Below are positions 10,888-19,880 of a stretch of DNA of 64,000 nucleotides, in pieces. Each line of letters begins with the position of its first letter. Within the stretch, counting starts at the first letter, position 1. The notes below the pieces were generated by a model. That model was not told the origin of the DNA. It saw nothing but the letters and a program-made list of their open reading frames with translations, and did no database searches. Source of the stretch: Misgurnus anguillicaudatus (taxonomy: Eukaryota; Chordata; Actinopteri; Cypriniformes; Cobitidae); contig NC_073358.2 of the NCBI RefSeq assembly GCF_027580225.2, positions 28,050,501-28,114,500 on the forward strand, in the 5' to 3' direction. A program made the position numbers and the translations under genes.

Positions 10888-12186
10888 AGGATAGTTCGCC
10901 CAAAAATGAAAATAATGTAATTAATGACTCACCCTTATGTCATTCTAAACTCGGAAGACCTCCGTTCATCGTCGGAACACAGTTTAAGATGTTTTAACGT
11001 TAGATTTAGTCCGAGAGCTTTCTCTTTCTGTCCCCTTCATTGAAAATCTATGTATGGTTTCCATGTCCAGAAAGGTAATAAAAAGATCCTCTAAGTAGTC
11101 CATGTGACATCAGTGGGTCAGTTTGAACGTGTTGCAGCATCGAAAATACAGTTTGGTCCAAAAATAGCAGAATTACGACTTTATTCAGCATTGTCTTCTC
11201 TTCCAGCTCGAGCGCGAAGTCACGTGACTGTAGTGACGCGGCTGCCCTGTTCCTCAGATATGTTTGCTAAGTTGTTGTTTTTTCAAGCGTATAGCGTGCG
11301 TCTCCCCAGACTGTAAAGCTCGGGCGCACAAAACAAAAGAAAAATAAAAGAGGCTGGGGCAGAACAAATAACAGTCCGCTGCATCGTACGTCAGCTGCGT
11401 CACTGACTTTATGCGGCGCTGCAGTCAGATGACGTCTAAGTACCGGGAGAGCTCCTCAAGAAATCTTTCGGAGTAGTTTAATTTCGAGTCGCTCTCGCGG
11501 TACTTTGTTGTCATCTCTTTGTCAGTTCCTGCAGCGCAGCATGAGTCCAAACACACAGAAGTTACATAGAGATTGTTGAATTCATTATATAATTGGCTAT
11601 ATGTTTTGTCTATCAATATTTTCCATGAAGTCATTGGCTGATGGAGGAACGAGCGAGCGATTGGTAACATCTCTAAAGGACGTCACGTTTTCGACGGCGC
11701 TGTTTGGATGATCTGTTATACTACCTATAAAATAAAAACTTAACTTTGAAGGCGGGTTCACGTGTTTAACGGAGCGTAATCATATACCCTAACATGTTAC
11801 GATGTAAATAGTCCTCAGATTGTATATTATGTTGTATTACTAGACATTCATGCGAAATCTGATGTCAACAATATAGACTATACATCTTTATTTCACGGAT
11901 TATACGCATTTGTGGACAAAATGGTCATTGGATAATCTGAAACAGACTGGATTTGAGTTGTGATCAACACAAAGGTAAAAAGTCAATGTTTATTTTTGCA
12001 TGTTGTCATTTGGACTTCTGTCATAAAATACTACATGATGCTAGAACATCAGTATCTCAAAACGGCTTTACAGAGGGTATGGCTTAGCTTAATCAATGAG
12101 ATGTAAATGAGATGAGCCCTATTGTCTCCCCCAGTTGGAAAGAAGAGTCTCTTTCGTCTCGATTTTCTCGGTTTGAGTATTTCTGA
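10888..12186. other. inserted repeat sequence within the hAT-type element
   Basis: Around 10888-11100 begins AGTTCGCCCAAAAATGAAAA, a start common among fish MITEs, but its partner end was not found. The rest to 12186 contains no gene or inverted repeat that I can support. Confidence 0.35.
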
Positions 12187-12206
12187 GTTCCCTTTCAGTC
12201 GGTCAC

Positions 12207-12354
12207 TACGACGTCACGTCGTGACCGACGAATTGGGAACCGCTTCGCGGGTGACCTATCTGCTTCGAGAAACCTTTAAAACGCCAATGAACTTGGCATG
12301 CAGATAATTGCATCTGCCGGCGCCGCCCCGCCGCACAGCTATTTAATGAGCGGC
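12207..12354 (+). repeat. DIRS left inverted terminal repeat
   Basis: Pairs with 18180-18327. Shared blocks include GGGAACCGCTTCGCGGGTGA and GCCGGCGCCGCCCCGCCGCA. It probably contains the element promoter, since the first frame starts about 300 nt downstream; that role is inferred. Confidence 0.8.
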
Positions 12355-12667
12355 AGGTGCAGTTATCAAATCAGCTTTTTAGCTTCGAAAGCTGGCAGAT
12401 TAACACTGCTCACGAGAAGCTGCTCTGATCCTGTGAATTGATCTCTGCGTGTCAGTTGGTTGGGCGAAGGCACCACAGCGAGGCTCGCGAGTGTTTCCAC
12501 CTCTTTCTTTTCACTCTCTTTTATTTGAGTGTGTGCGTTCTCCTCCCTGTGTGCTTCATCAACTACACAGCTAAAAGAGTGATTTCCCCTAAAAGAGCTG
12601 CAGTTGAACTTGCGTCTTTTTAAAGACAGCTGTTCACTGCTCACGGGCGTTAAGCGTCTTTTTAAAG

Positions 12668-13408
12668 ATGTCTTTTCGTCCGTGTTCGACTTCTGGATGC
12701 GGCAAGTACATGGGTCCTCGCGATGGACACGATCGCTGTCTCTCATGTCTGGGTCTCCAGCATGCTGAGGCGGCTTTCGTGGGAGGGACATGCTCCGCTT
12801 GCGAGAGCCTGACTCTTGCGGATCTGCGGGGTCGTGTGGCGTTTCTCCGGGAACGCCGCCCTCCGTTGCTGATCACCGCCAAGAAGGCGGCTGTGAAGCT
12901 ACGGAGAGACGACCTCCGCCTCACGGTGCTGAACCGGCAAGCTGGTTCGTCCAGCGGCTCTCAGCCACCGGATCCGCAACCATCTGAGGTTCCGATGGAG
13001 ACGGAGAGCGCGCGTTCTGCGTCGCTTTCTGCATCCGTTGGACCTCCCGAGGATTCTCTGTCTGTCGTAACATCGGAGGGGGGGCCGTCATTTTCGGACG
13101 TTGATCCGGATCCTCTCCCTCCTTCGGGAAGGGTTGCGGTTCCTGATCTCGACCCGGAGATGACGGCTATGCTTGCTCGGGCTGCGGAGACGGTCGGGTT
13201 GGAGTGGAGAGCTCCTCCCCCTCCCGTACCGTCCCGCCTAGACGATTGGTACTTTGGGGCTGCACGGGCTTCACAGTCTTCCCCACCGGTACCTTTCTTT
13301 CCCGAGGTGCATGATGAGCTGACTCGGACGTGGAAAACCCCGTTTTCCTCCCGGAACCGTCCATATCAGCCATCACCCCTCACCTCCCTCGATGGGGGGG
13401 GCCGCTAA
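12668..13408 (+). CDS. DIRS Gag-like protein, N-terminal part
   Basis: The 246-codon frame opens the DIRS element, about 480 nt from its left end. The first 50 residues hold a Cys/His cluster (PCSTSGCGKYMGPRDGHDRC then CLSCLGLQH and CSACESL) that looks like metal-binding or nucleic-acid-binding fingers. A Ser/Pro-rich low-complexity stretch follows (residues 90-180). In DIRS elements this position encodes a Gag-like structural protein. The frame ends just past an eight-G run at 13394-13401, and the rest of the protein continues in another frame from 13392. One copy is therefore split by a homopolymer indel: either a true mutation or an assembly error. Confidence 0.75.
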   Translation: MSFRPCSTSGCGKYMGPRDGHDRCLSCLGLQHAEAAFVGGTCSACESLTLADLRGRVAFLRERRPPLLITAKKAAVKLRRDDLRLTVLNRQAGSSSGSQPPDPQPSEVPMETESARSASLSASVGPPEDSLSVVTSEGGPSFSDVDPDPLPPSGRVAVPDLDPEMTAMLARAAETVGLEWRAPPPPVPSRLDDWYFGAARASQSSPPVPFFPEVHDELTRTWKTPFSSRNRPYQPSPLTSLDGGGR

Positions 13409-14114
13409 AGGGTATGCCGGTATCCCGACAGTGGAGCGTTCGGTAGCGATGCAGTTGTGTCCTGCCGGCGTCTCCTACTGGAAGGACCGTCCTGCCCTTC
13501 CCTCACGGGCCTGCAGGCATTCGTCAGCTCTGACGGAGTCTGCATACCAGGCCTGTGGGGAGGCGGCCTCAGCCATACATGCCATGGCTTTGTTGCAGGT
13601 CCATCAGGCTAAGGCTCTGAAGGATCTGCACGAGGGAGGTCACGATTCGGCGGTCTTTAAAGACCTGCGTGCGGCTACGGATCTGGCGCTACGTGCGACC
13701 AAGACCACCGCACAAGCCGTCGGTCGTGCTATGTCCACCCTGGTGGTCCAGGAGCGCCACCTCTGGCTGTGCCTTGCGGACATGCGGGATGCCGACAAAA
13801 CCCGGCTTCTAAACGCCCCGGTGTCCCAGGCCGGCCTGTTCGGCGAGGCGGTGGAAGACTTCGCACAACAGGTCTCCGCCACCCAGAAGCAGACTGAGGC
13901 TCTGGCTAACATCATGCCGCGTCGGAAGAGACCAGCACCTGCCCCGTCGACGTCGGCACCTCAGTCTGCCCCTCGCCGAGGGCGTCCTGCAGCGGCGGCC
14001 GCCTCCGTTCCTCATCGGGGCCGTCCAAGGAAACGAGGAACCGGCCGTCAGCAGCCCGCCCCGCCCGCTCAGCCCGCTAAGCCTGGTGCAAAGACAAAAT
14101 CTAAGCGGCCCTGA
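13392..14114 (+). CDS. DIRS Gag-like protein, C-terminal part
   Basis: 240-codon frame overlapping the upstream Gag frame by 17 nt. It contains the conserved DIRS Gag stretch STLVVQERHLWLCLADMRDA followed by SQAGLFGEAVEDFAQQ (about residues 115-165). It then ends in a basic, Pro/Ala/Arg-rich tail suited to nucleic-acid binding. The start codon shown is only the first Met in this frame; the protein most likely begins at 12668 and changes frame at the G run. Its stop overlaps the next frame by 29 nt. Confidence 0.75.
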   Translation: MGGAAKGYAGIPTVERSVAMQLCPAGVSYWKDRPALPSRACRHSSALTESAYQACGEAASAIHAMALLQVHQAKALKDLHEGGHDSAVFKDLRAATDLALRATKTTAQAVGRAMSTLVVQERHLWLCLADMRDADKTRLLNAPVSQAGLFGEAVEDFAQQVSATQKQTEALANIMPRRKRPAPAPSTSAPQSAPRRGRPAAAAASVPHRGRPRKRGTGRQQPAPPAQPAKPGAKTKSKRP

Positions 14115-16413
14115 GATGGGCGACCTGGAGGTGGAGGGGATCGCTCTTCGGGAGATGGTGAACGCACCACTCCCCCCCCCGGAGGAGGACCGGGTGGGGA
14201 ATCTTTGGTTTTCTTTAATTTCCGTTCCGCCGGCTTTTCAGCCGGCACCCACAAAACCACAAAAAGAGCGAATTCCTCTTCCTCCTCCAGGTCATCAGAG
14301 GCAGTCGGGTGTGACGGATGGGCTCATAACCCTACGTTCTCCCCCTCCTCTCTCGCCAACGGATGTCTTAAGCGCACCGGGATATCTTCATCAGAGTCTT
14401 CCCCGCGCAGCCATCCATCAGCGGAGTCAGGTGAGTGCTCATTCTCACAATACACATGTCAACGCAGCCCAAGAGAGCGCGTCATCGAGCACCGCCGCTC
14501 CGCTCGCCGCGGGTACTACGATTGTGCCGTTAATTCCCCTCGCCCGGTATCTGGAAGCTTGGCAGCAACTTCCCAGTCCGTCGCGCTGGCTTTTACGCAC
14601 GATCCGTCTTGGCTATGCGATACAATTCGCCCGGCGACCTCCCAAATTTACAGGCATCCGTTTCACTACAGTGAAACCCGCCGATGCGCACGTACTACGT
14701 GCAGAGATTGCTGTCTTATTGGCGAAAGACGCGATTCAGCCGGTTCCTCCAGCCGAGATGAGGTCAGGGTTTTACAGCCCTTACTTTAGTGTACCCAAGA
14801 AAAGCGGCGGGTTGCGACCGATCCTGGATCTGCGCGTTCTGAATCGAGCACTTCACAAGATGCCGTTCAAAATGCTTACGCAGAAAACCATATTTCAATG
14901 CATTCGCCCACAGGATTGGTTTGCAGCCATCGACCTGAAGGACGCGTACTTTCATGTCTCAATCCTTCCCCGGCACAGGCCGTTTCTCCGCTTTGCGTTC
15001 GAGGGAAAAGCATATCAGTACAAAGTCTTACCGTTCGGGCTCTCTCTCTCTCCCCGCGTCTTCACAAAAGTGGCAGAGGGCGCTTTAAAACCTCTCAGAG
15101 AGAGCGGTGTTCGCATCTTGGCATATCTCGACGATTGGCTCATTATAGCACAGTCGCGTCAAATGCTTTGCAATCATTTAGATCGGGTGCTCAAACACCT
15201 CGCCCGTCTCGGTCTTCAGGTCAACCGAGAGAAGAGCAAACTGTGCCCGACACAGAAGATCTCTTTTCTCGGCATGGAATTGGATTCGGTCAATCTTACA
15301 GCACGCCTCACGGAGGCGCGCGTTCAGTCGATTCTGGCTTGCTTGAATACGTTTTCGGGCAAGACTGCGGTCCCTCTGAAACAATTTCAGAAATTACTGG
15401 GGCATATGGCTGCAGCCGCGGCTGTAACACCGCTCGGTTTGCTGCATATGAGACCGCTTCAGCATTGGCTTCACGACCGAGTCCCGAGGAGAGCGTGGCT
15501 AACCGGCTTTCACCGTGTCACGATCACACCGAAATGCCGTCTCACTTTCACCCCGTGGTCAGACCCAGCGTTTCTCAGGGCGGGGGTGCCACTGAGACAG
15601 GTCTCCAGACATGCAATAGTATGCACAGATGCCTCCAACACGGGGTGGGGAGCCACGTATGGCGAGCTTGCAGCTTCAGGAGTATGGACATCACCCCAGC
15701 TGCATTGGCACATAAATTGCCGAGAACTGTGGGCTGTATATCTTGCGCTCGTCCGCTTCAGCAGCGAGTTGAGAGGCAAAGATGTATTAGTTCGCACAGA
15801 CAACATTGCGACTGTTGCGTATATCAATCGCCAAGGCGGAGTGCGCTCTCGTCACATGTCGCATCTCGCCCGCCATCTCCTCTTTTGGAGTCAGAAGAAT
15901 CTGAGGTCTCTTCGTGCCATTCACATCCCGGGGTCGCTCAACGTAGCGGCAGACGCGCTTTCCCGAGCAGCGCGCCCCGGCGAATGGCGACTCCACCCTC
16001 AATCGGTCCAGCTGATTTGGAGACGTTTCGGCAGAGCGCAGATAGATCTGTTTGCATCTCCAGAAACAACCCACTGTCACCTATTTTATTCACTGAACGA
16101 GGGATCACTCGGCGTGGATGCATTGGCGCACAGCTGGCCGAGAGGTCTTCGCAAATACGCATTTCCCCCAGTGCGCCTCATTGCACAGACATTGTGCAAA
16201 GTCAGGGAGGACGAGGAGAAAATTCTTTTAGTTGCTCCATATTGGGCCACCAGGAGTTGGTTTCCAGAGCTCACTCTCCTCGCGACAGCCCCTCCCTGGA
16301 GGATTCCCCTGAGGAGGGACCTTCTGTCTCAAGAAGGGGGCACATTATGGCACCCCCGTCCCGATCTGTGGAACCTCCATGTGTGGTCTCTGGACGGGGC
16401 GCGGAGGTTGTAG
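14086..16413 (+). CDS. DIRS reverse transcriptase / RNase H
   Basis: 775 codons, intact. The protein copies element RNA into DNA and degrades the RNA strand. RT motifs in order: YFSVPKKSGGLRPILDLRVL near residue 230-250; motif A AAIDLKDAYF with Asp 283; LPFGLSLSPRVFTK; and the catalytic YLDD at 347-350. RNase H follows with CTDAS (Asp 515), CRELWAVY (Glu 547), VRTDN (Asp 572) and NVAADALSR (Asp 623). The first roughly 150 residues are Pro/Ser rich. The Met chosen overlaps the Gag stop, giving compact packing. A long second frame overlaps its 3' two thirds. Confidence 0.92.
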   Translation: MQRQNLSGPEMGDLEVEGIALREMVNAPLPPPEEDRVGNLWFSLISVPPAFQPAPTKPQKERIPLPPPGHQRQSGVTDGLITLRSPPPLSPTDVLSAPGYLHQSLPRAAIHQRSQVSAHSHNTHVNAAQESASSSTAAPLAAGTTIVPLIPLARYLEAWQQLPSPSRWLLRTIRLGYAIQFARRPPKFTGIRFTTVKPADAHVLRAEIAVLLAKDAIQPVPPAEMRSGFYSPYFSVPKKSGGLRPILDLRVLNRALHKMPFKMLTQKTIFQCIRPQDWFAAIDLKDAYFHVSILPRHRPFLRFAFEGKAYQYKVLPFGLSLSPRVFTKVAEGALKPLRESGVRILAYLDDWLIIAQSRQMLCNHLDRVLKHLARLGLQVNREKSKLCPTQKISFLGMELDSVNLTARLTEARVQSILACLNTFSGKTAVPLKQFQKLLGHMAAAAAVTPLGLLHMRPLQHWLHDRVPRRAWLTGFHRVTITPKCRLTFTPWSDPAFLRAGVPLRQVSRHAIVCTDASNTGWGATYGELAASGVWTSPQLHWHINCRELWAVYLALVRFSSELRGKDVLVRTDNIATVAYINRQGGVRSRHMSHLARHLLFWSQKNLRSLRAIHIPGSLNVAADALSRAARPGEWRLHPQSVQLIWRRFGRAQIDLFASPETTHCHLFYSLNEGSLGVDALAHSWPRGLRKYAFPPVRLIAQTLCKVREDEEKILLVAPYWATRSWFPELTLLATAPPWRIPLRRDLLSQEGGTLWHPRPDLWNLHVWSLDGARRL

Positions 16414-17411
16414 GTGATTTACCCCAGGCGGTATCTAACACCATCGCTGCAGCGCGAGCGCCGTCTACGAGACAGGCATATACGCTGAAATGGAACCTGT
16501 TTGTTGTTTGGTGTACTTCTCAACGAGAGGACCCCCGAGAATGCCCGATCAGTATTGTGCTTTCATATCTCCAGCACCGCTTGGAGAAGAGGCTGTCACC
16601 ATCTACTATTAAAGTAGATATCGCGGCAATATCCGCGCATCACGCACCCATAGACGGTAGATCTGTGGGTCAGCACGATCTGGTCATTAGGTTTTTAAGA
16701 GGTGCACGGAGGCTCAATCCTTCGCGTCCTCCCTCTATTCCTCCTTGGGACCTGTCCATGGTGCTGAACGCTCTCAGGGACTGCCCGTTCGAGCCTCTGC
16801 AGACGGTGAGTGTCAAGTTTCTCACTATGAAAACTTTGATGCTCCTCGCACTGGCTTCTATTAAGAGGATAGGGGATCTTCATGCATTTTCGGTCAACGA
16901 TTCGTGCCTTCAGTTCGGGCCGGCTGAATCCAGTGTTACACTGAGACCCCGGCCGGGCTACGTGCCTAAAGTTCCCACCACTCCCTTTAGGGATCAAGTG
17001 GTGAACTTACAAGCTCTGCCTTTGGAAGAGGCAGACCCAGCTATGGCTTTGTTATGTCCTGTACGTGCACTACGTGTGTATGTGGATCGCACTCAAAGCT
17101 TTCGGACCTCAGAGCAGCTCTTTGTCTGTTACGGTGGCCAGCAGAAAGGGAGAGCTGTCACTAAACAGAGGATGTCTCACTGGATTGTAGACACAATCGC
17201 CCTGGCTTATGAGAAACAGGGCATTCCCTGCCCTTTTGGTTTGAGAGCCCATTCAACCAGAAGCGTGGCTTCATCTTGGGCTTTGGCTCGTGGTTCCTCG
17301 CTTTCAGATATTTGTAGAGCTGCTGGCTGGGCGACACCTAATACGTTCACTAGATTCTACAGTGTTTGTGTTGAGCCGGTATCCTCTCGAGTTCTCTCGT
17401 CAGATCAGTGA
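14898..17411 (+). CDS. DIRS tyrosine recombinase, long overlapping frame
   Basis: Open for 837 codons. The recognisable enzyme occupies about residues 490-837 (16370-17411). It is a phage-integrase-type tyrosine recombinase that would insert the circular DNA copy. Catalytic residues seen: Arg 657 in ASIKRIGDL, His 785 and Arg 788 in RAHSTRS, Trp 811 in AAGWATP, and nucleophile Tyr 821 in FTRFYS. An N-terminal SAM-like core-binding region starts near STRQAYTLKWNLFVVW. The first 490 codons overlap the RT/RNase H frame and have no family signature. They may be a shadow frame or a true dual-coding extension; the real start could lie near 16400. Confidence 0.85.
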   Translation: MHSPTGLVCSHRPEGRVLSCLNPSPAQAVSPLCVRGKSISVQSLTVRALSLSPRLHKSGRGRFKTSQRERCSHLGISRRLAHYSTVASNALQSFRSGAQTPRPSRSSGQPREEQTVPDTEDLFSRHGIGFGQSYSTPHGGARSVDSGLLEYVFGQDCGPSETISEITGAYGCSRGCNTARFAAYETASALASRPSPEESVANRLSPCHDHTEMPSHFHPVVRPSVSQGGGATETGLQTCNSMHRCLQHGVGSHVWRACSFRSMDITPAALAHKLPRTVGCISCARPLQQRVERQRCISSHRQHCDCCVYQSPRRSALSSHVASRPPSPLLESEESEVSSCHSHPGVAQRSGRRAFPSSAPRRMATPPSIGPADLETFRQSADRSVCISRNNPLSPILFTERGITRRGCIGAQLAERSSQIRISPSAPHCTDIVQSQGGRGENSFSCSILGHQELVSRAHSPRDSPSLEDSPEEGPSVSRRGHIMAPPSRSVEPPCVVSGRGAEVVGDLPQAVSNTIAAARAPSTRQAYTLKWNLFVVWCTSQREDPRECPISIVLSYLQHRLEKRLSPSTIKVDIAAISAHHAPIDGRSVGQHDLVIRFLRGARRLNPSRPPSIPPWDLSMVLNALRDCPFEPLQTVSVKFLTMKTLMLLALASIKRIGDLHAFSVNDSCLQFGPAESSVTLRPRPGYVPKVPTTPFRDQVVNLQALPLEEADPAMALLCPVRALRVYVDRTQSFRTSEQLFVCYGGQQKGRAVTKQRMSHWIVDTIALAYEKQGIPCPFGLRAHSTRSVASSWALARGSSLSDICRAAGWATPNTFTRFYSVCVEPVSSRVLSSDQ

Positions 17412-17967
17412 GAACATCGAGGAACGGCTCCTGTGTCGGCTTGGAGCCTTTCTTTTTGACTGCGCAGAAACCGCACCATTATGGAAGGCCATTAAGGCAA
17501 AAACGTTACAAAAAATGTTTTTTGTCTTTTCCACCGCTTGGTGACCGATGTTGCGGAGCATCGGCTGCCAGCCTCTCACTAGATGTATTCTTGACTATCT
17601 GGGTGAGGCTAGCGCCCACATTGCGCCCCCTAGTGGTTTCTTTGTGAGTATTTCCGTGGAAAGTTTATGATTTACCACGTTTCCCTTAGCGGAGTTCCTC
17701 TAGTGTTGCTAAGAGAGTGTATTTTTTAGAGACTTCGTGTCTTTTTCTCTATCACCTTAGTGGTAGACCCCTAGAGGGTTTTTTCTTCCGCAGCGATCTT
17801 AGTCCCGCCTGACGAGTTCGCTTCCCAGTTCGCCTAGTCACTATCGTGGGTTAAGGAACAAGTAGTGACCGGCCTCTGCTTCAACCCCATTTCCGTTCCC
17901 TTAAAGGGGAGAGTCGGAGGGTTTACGCAGGCACTGGAAGGGTCAGCTTCAGTGGCGCTTTGGTAGG
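17412..17967 (+). other. DIRS 3' untranslated region
   Basis: Between the recombinase stop and the internal complementary region. Short open frames here have no motif. Probably carries the 3' RNA end. Confidence 0.5.
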
Positions 17968-18080
17968 GATTCCCAATTCGTCGGCCACGACGCGACGTCG
18001 TAGTGACCGACTGAAAGGGAACGTCTCGGTTACATATGTAACCCTCGTTCCCTGAAGGAAGGGAACGGAGACGTCACGTC
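17968..18080. repeat. DIRS internal complementary region
   Basis: 17968-18022 is the complement of the left end (12187-12241) with a few mismatches. 18021-18080 is an exact complement of the right end (18314-18374). The two overlap at AAC. In DIRS replication models this region templates the joining of the two ends into a circle. Confidence 0.85.
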
Positions 18081-18179
18081 CCGTCGCCACAGTTTGCTGT
18101 TCCACTGCTGAGATCGGCCGGACCCTTTCCTTCTGTCCAGCTTTCTCAGCAAAAAATAGCCGATTTGACAACTGCACCC

Positions 18180-18374
18180 GCCGCTCACCAAATAGCTGTG
18201 CGGCGGGGCGGCGCCGGCAGATGCAATTATCTGCATGCCAAGTTCATTGGCGTTTTAAAGGTTTCTCGAAGCAGATAGGTCACCCGCGAAGCGGTTCCCA
18301 ATTCGTCGGTCACGACGTGACGTCTCCGTTCCCTTCCTTCAGGGAACGAGGGTTACATATGTAACCGAGACGTT
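18180..18374 (-). repeat. DIRS right inverted terminal repeat and terminus
   Basis: 18180-18327 pairs with the left repeat. The outer part carries the palindrome GTTACATATGTAAC (18353-18366) and ends CCGAGACGTT. Confidence 0.8.
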
Positions 18375-18533
18375 CCTATATTCAAATGGCCACAACTTCT
18401 TCATATGTTATCAGATTTCCATGTGTTACACATCGTTGGAAAGCTTAGAAACTGCACTTTCAGAATCTGCGAATAACTCAAAATGGCCCAGATCCGACTT
18501 GTGTCCCTACTTTCCGTGACTGGTCACATATGT

Positions 18534-18620
18534 AAAGTTTTAGCTCAAAATACCATATAGATCATTTATTGTAACATGTCAAAATAAGCACTTTATGGGT
18601 GTGGGCACGTTTAATGCTTA
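18534..18620. mobile_element. right part of the older split repeat
   Basis: Continues 10505-10572 after the 8-bp duplication: AAGTTTTAGCTCAAAATACC, then AACATGTCAAAATAAGCAC. Confidence 0.6.
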
Positions 18621-19350
18621 AAGGAATAGTCTACTCATTTTCAATATTAAAATATGTTATTACCTTAACTAAGAATTGTTGATACATCCCTCTATCATCT
18701 GTGTGCGTGCACGTAAGCGCTGGAGCGCGCTGCGACGCTTTGATAGCATTTAGCTTAGCCCCATTCATTCAATGGTACCATTTAGAGATAAAGTTAGAAG
18801 TGACCAAACACATCAACGTTTTTCCTATTTAAGACGAGTAGTTATACAAGCAAGTTTGGTGGTACAAAATAAAACGTAGCCCTTTTCTAAGCGGATTTAA
18901 AAGAGGAACTATATTTTATGGCGTAATAGCACTTTTGGGAGTACTTCGACGCGCCTGAAAAGTCCGCTCCCCTTCTCACTCTCATAATGGGAGAGGGAGG
19001 GTGTTACTGCGCCGAATCGAAGTAAAAGCAAAAGTGCTATTACGCCATAAAATATAGTTCCTCTTTTAAATCATTGTGCTTTCAGTCATTATTTCTTTCT
19101 GTCTCTCGCACTAAATGGCAGCGTCATGGTTGGATAGTGCAGATGAAGGGGCGGTATCATTATAATATGATCCCCTTTCTAGGTCACGTGACGAGCAAAA
19201 TCTGAATGACCTATTGTTTACATGCTTGCAGAGAGAGCCTTACCAAAACAAAGTTACAGTGTTGCTATTTTTCAGGTTTCTGGGTTGGTAGAAGCACTGG
19301 GGACCCGATTATAGTATTTAAACATGGAAAAAGTCTGATTTTCATGGAAT
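18621..19350. repeat. repeat mosaic with a perfect 42-bp inverted pair
   Basis: 18896-18937 and 19029-19070 are exact complements over 42 bases, with a 91-nt spacer. 19071-19350 is a reverse-complement copy of the family also at 32400-32740, sharing the CACTAAATGGCAGCGTCATG region and TATAGTATTTAAACATGGAA. Non-coding. Confidence 0.6.
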
Positions 19351-19376
19351 GTCCAAGCTTGGGAGGGTTACTTTAA

Positions 19377-19821
19377 CTCTTTCCCCGCCAGCGTTTAAAA
19401 AAAAAGTTGACAGCCAGCGCCAGCATTTTTCATGATTTTCATGAAGTTTAATGCCTTCCAGAAAATGTTCTTCTTTAAATATATAAACAAACAATATATC
19501 AAATGAAAGAACAGAACCTCTACTTTCACACAAAAAACCTGTATCATCCTACCTTCATTTATTCTCTTTTATCACCTCTCAAATATGGGTAGGAGTTAAT
19601 TCAATTTTTGTGAAGGACTTTTGATAGAGATCAGATGCAGAGCGATCTTTAAAACATACACTGAGTTCTTTGTCTTTCACGTGAGGTGCTACTTCCAGGT
19701 TGTATAAGTTGCGAAAGTGCACCACCTGGGGGATAATAGCGGAAAGCCGGAAATTATCGTCATTGGCAGGGAAGCGTTTTCTCTTAATTGACGAGTTATC
19801 TCGTCAATGGCGGCGAAAGAG
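19377..19821. mobile_element. TTAA-flanked MITE, full copy
   Basis: Bounded by TTAA at 19373-19376 and 19822-19825. TIRs are CTCTTTCCCCGCCAGCG and the complement of GGCGGCGAAAGAG. Just inside the right end is a 20-base near palindrome, TTGACGAGTTATCTCGTCAA. The TTAA target suggests piggyBac- or Kolobok-type mobilisation (inference). Confidence 0.8.
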
Positions 19822-19880
19822 TTAAAAATTTATTCCTTTACAGTTAAAAAGTACTTCATAAAAAGTACCACAATAGTCAA

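Larger units (their letters stand above)
12187..18374 (+). mobile_element. DIRS-type retrotransposon, near complete
   Basis: 6188-bp tyrosine-recombinase retrotransposon. Both termini carry GTT (12187-12189 and 18372-18374). Inverted terminal repeats of about 150 bp pair 12207-12354 with 18180-18327. An internal complementary region (17968-18080) holds the complement of the left end fused to the complement of the right end, sharing AAC at the joint. Gag, RT/RNase H and recombinase frames lie between in the usual order. No target duplication is expected for this class and none is seen. The coding frames are largely intact, which suggests a fairly recent insertion. Confidence 0.9.
10573..18525. 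mobile_element. hAT-type element carrying a DIRS insertion
   Basis: The ends GACCCGTCACGGAAACCAGG and the complement of TTTCCGTGACTGGTC are inverted repeats, continuing through GACACAAGTC. An 8-bp duplication ACATATGT lies at 10565-10572 and 18526-18533. The split target at 10505/18534 confirms the duplication. Without the DIRS (12187-18374) the element would be about 1.8 kb. No transposase was recognised. Confidence 0.7.

Noticed and set aside
12366..12924. Minus-strand open frames over the DIRS 5' region
   Set aside because: Opposite-strand shadows of the Gag frame and inverted repeat.
14205..14789. 194-codon frame inside the RT start
   Set aside because: Third frame of the RT region, Ser-rich with no motif; the RT frame is clearly the coding one.
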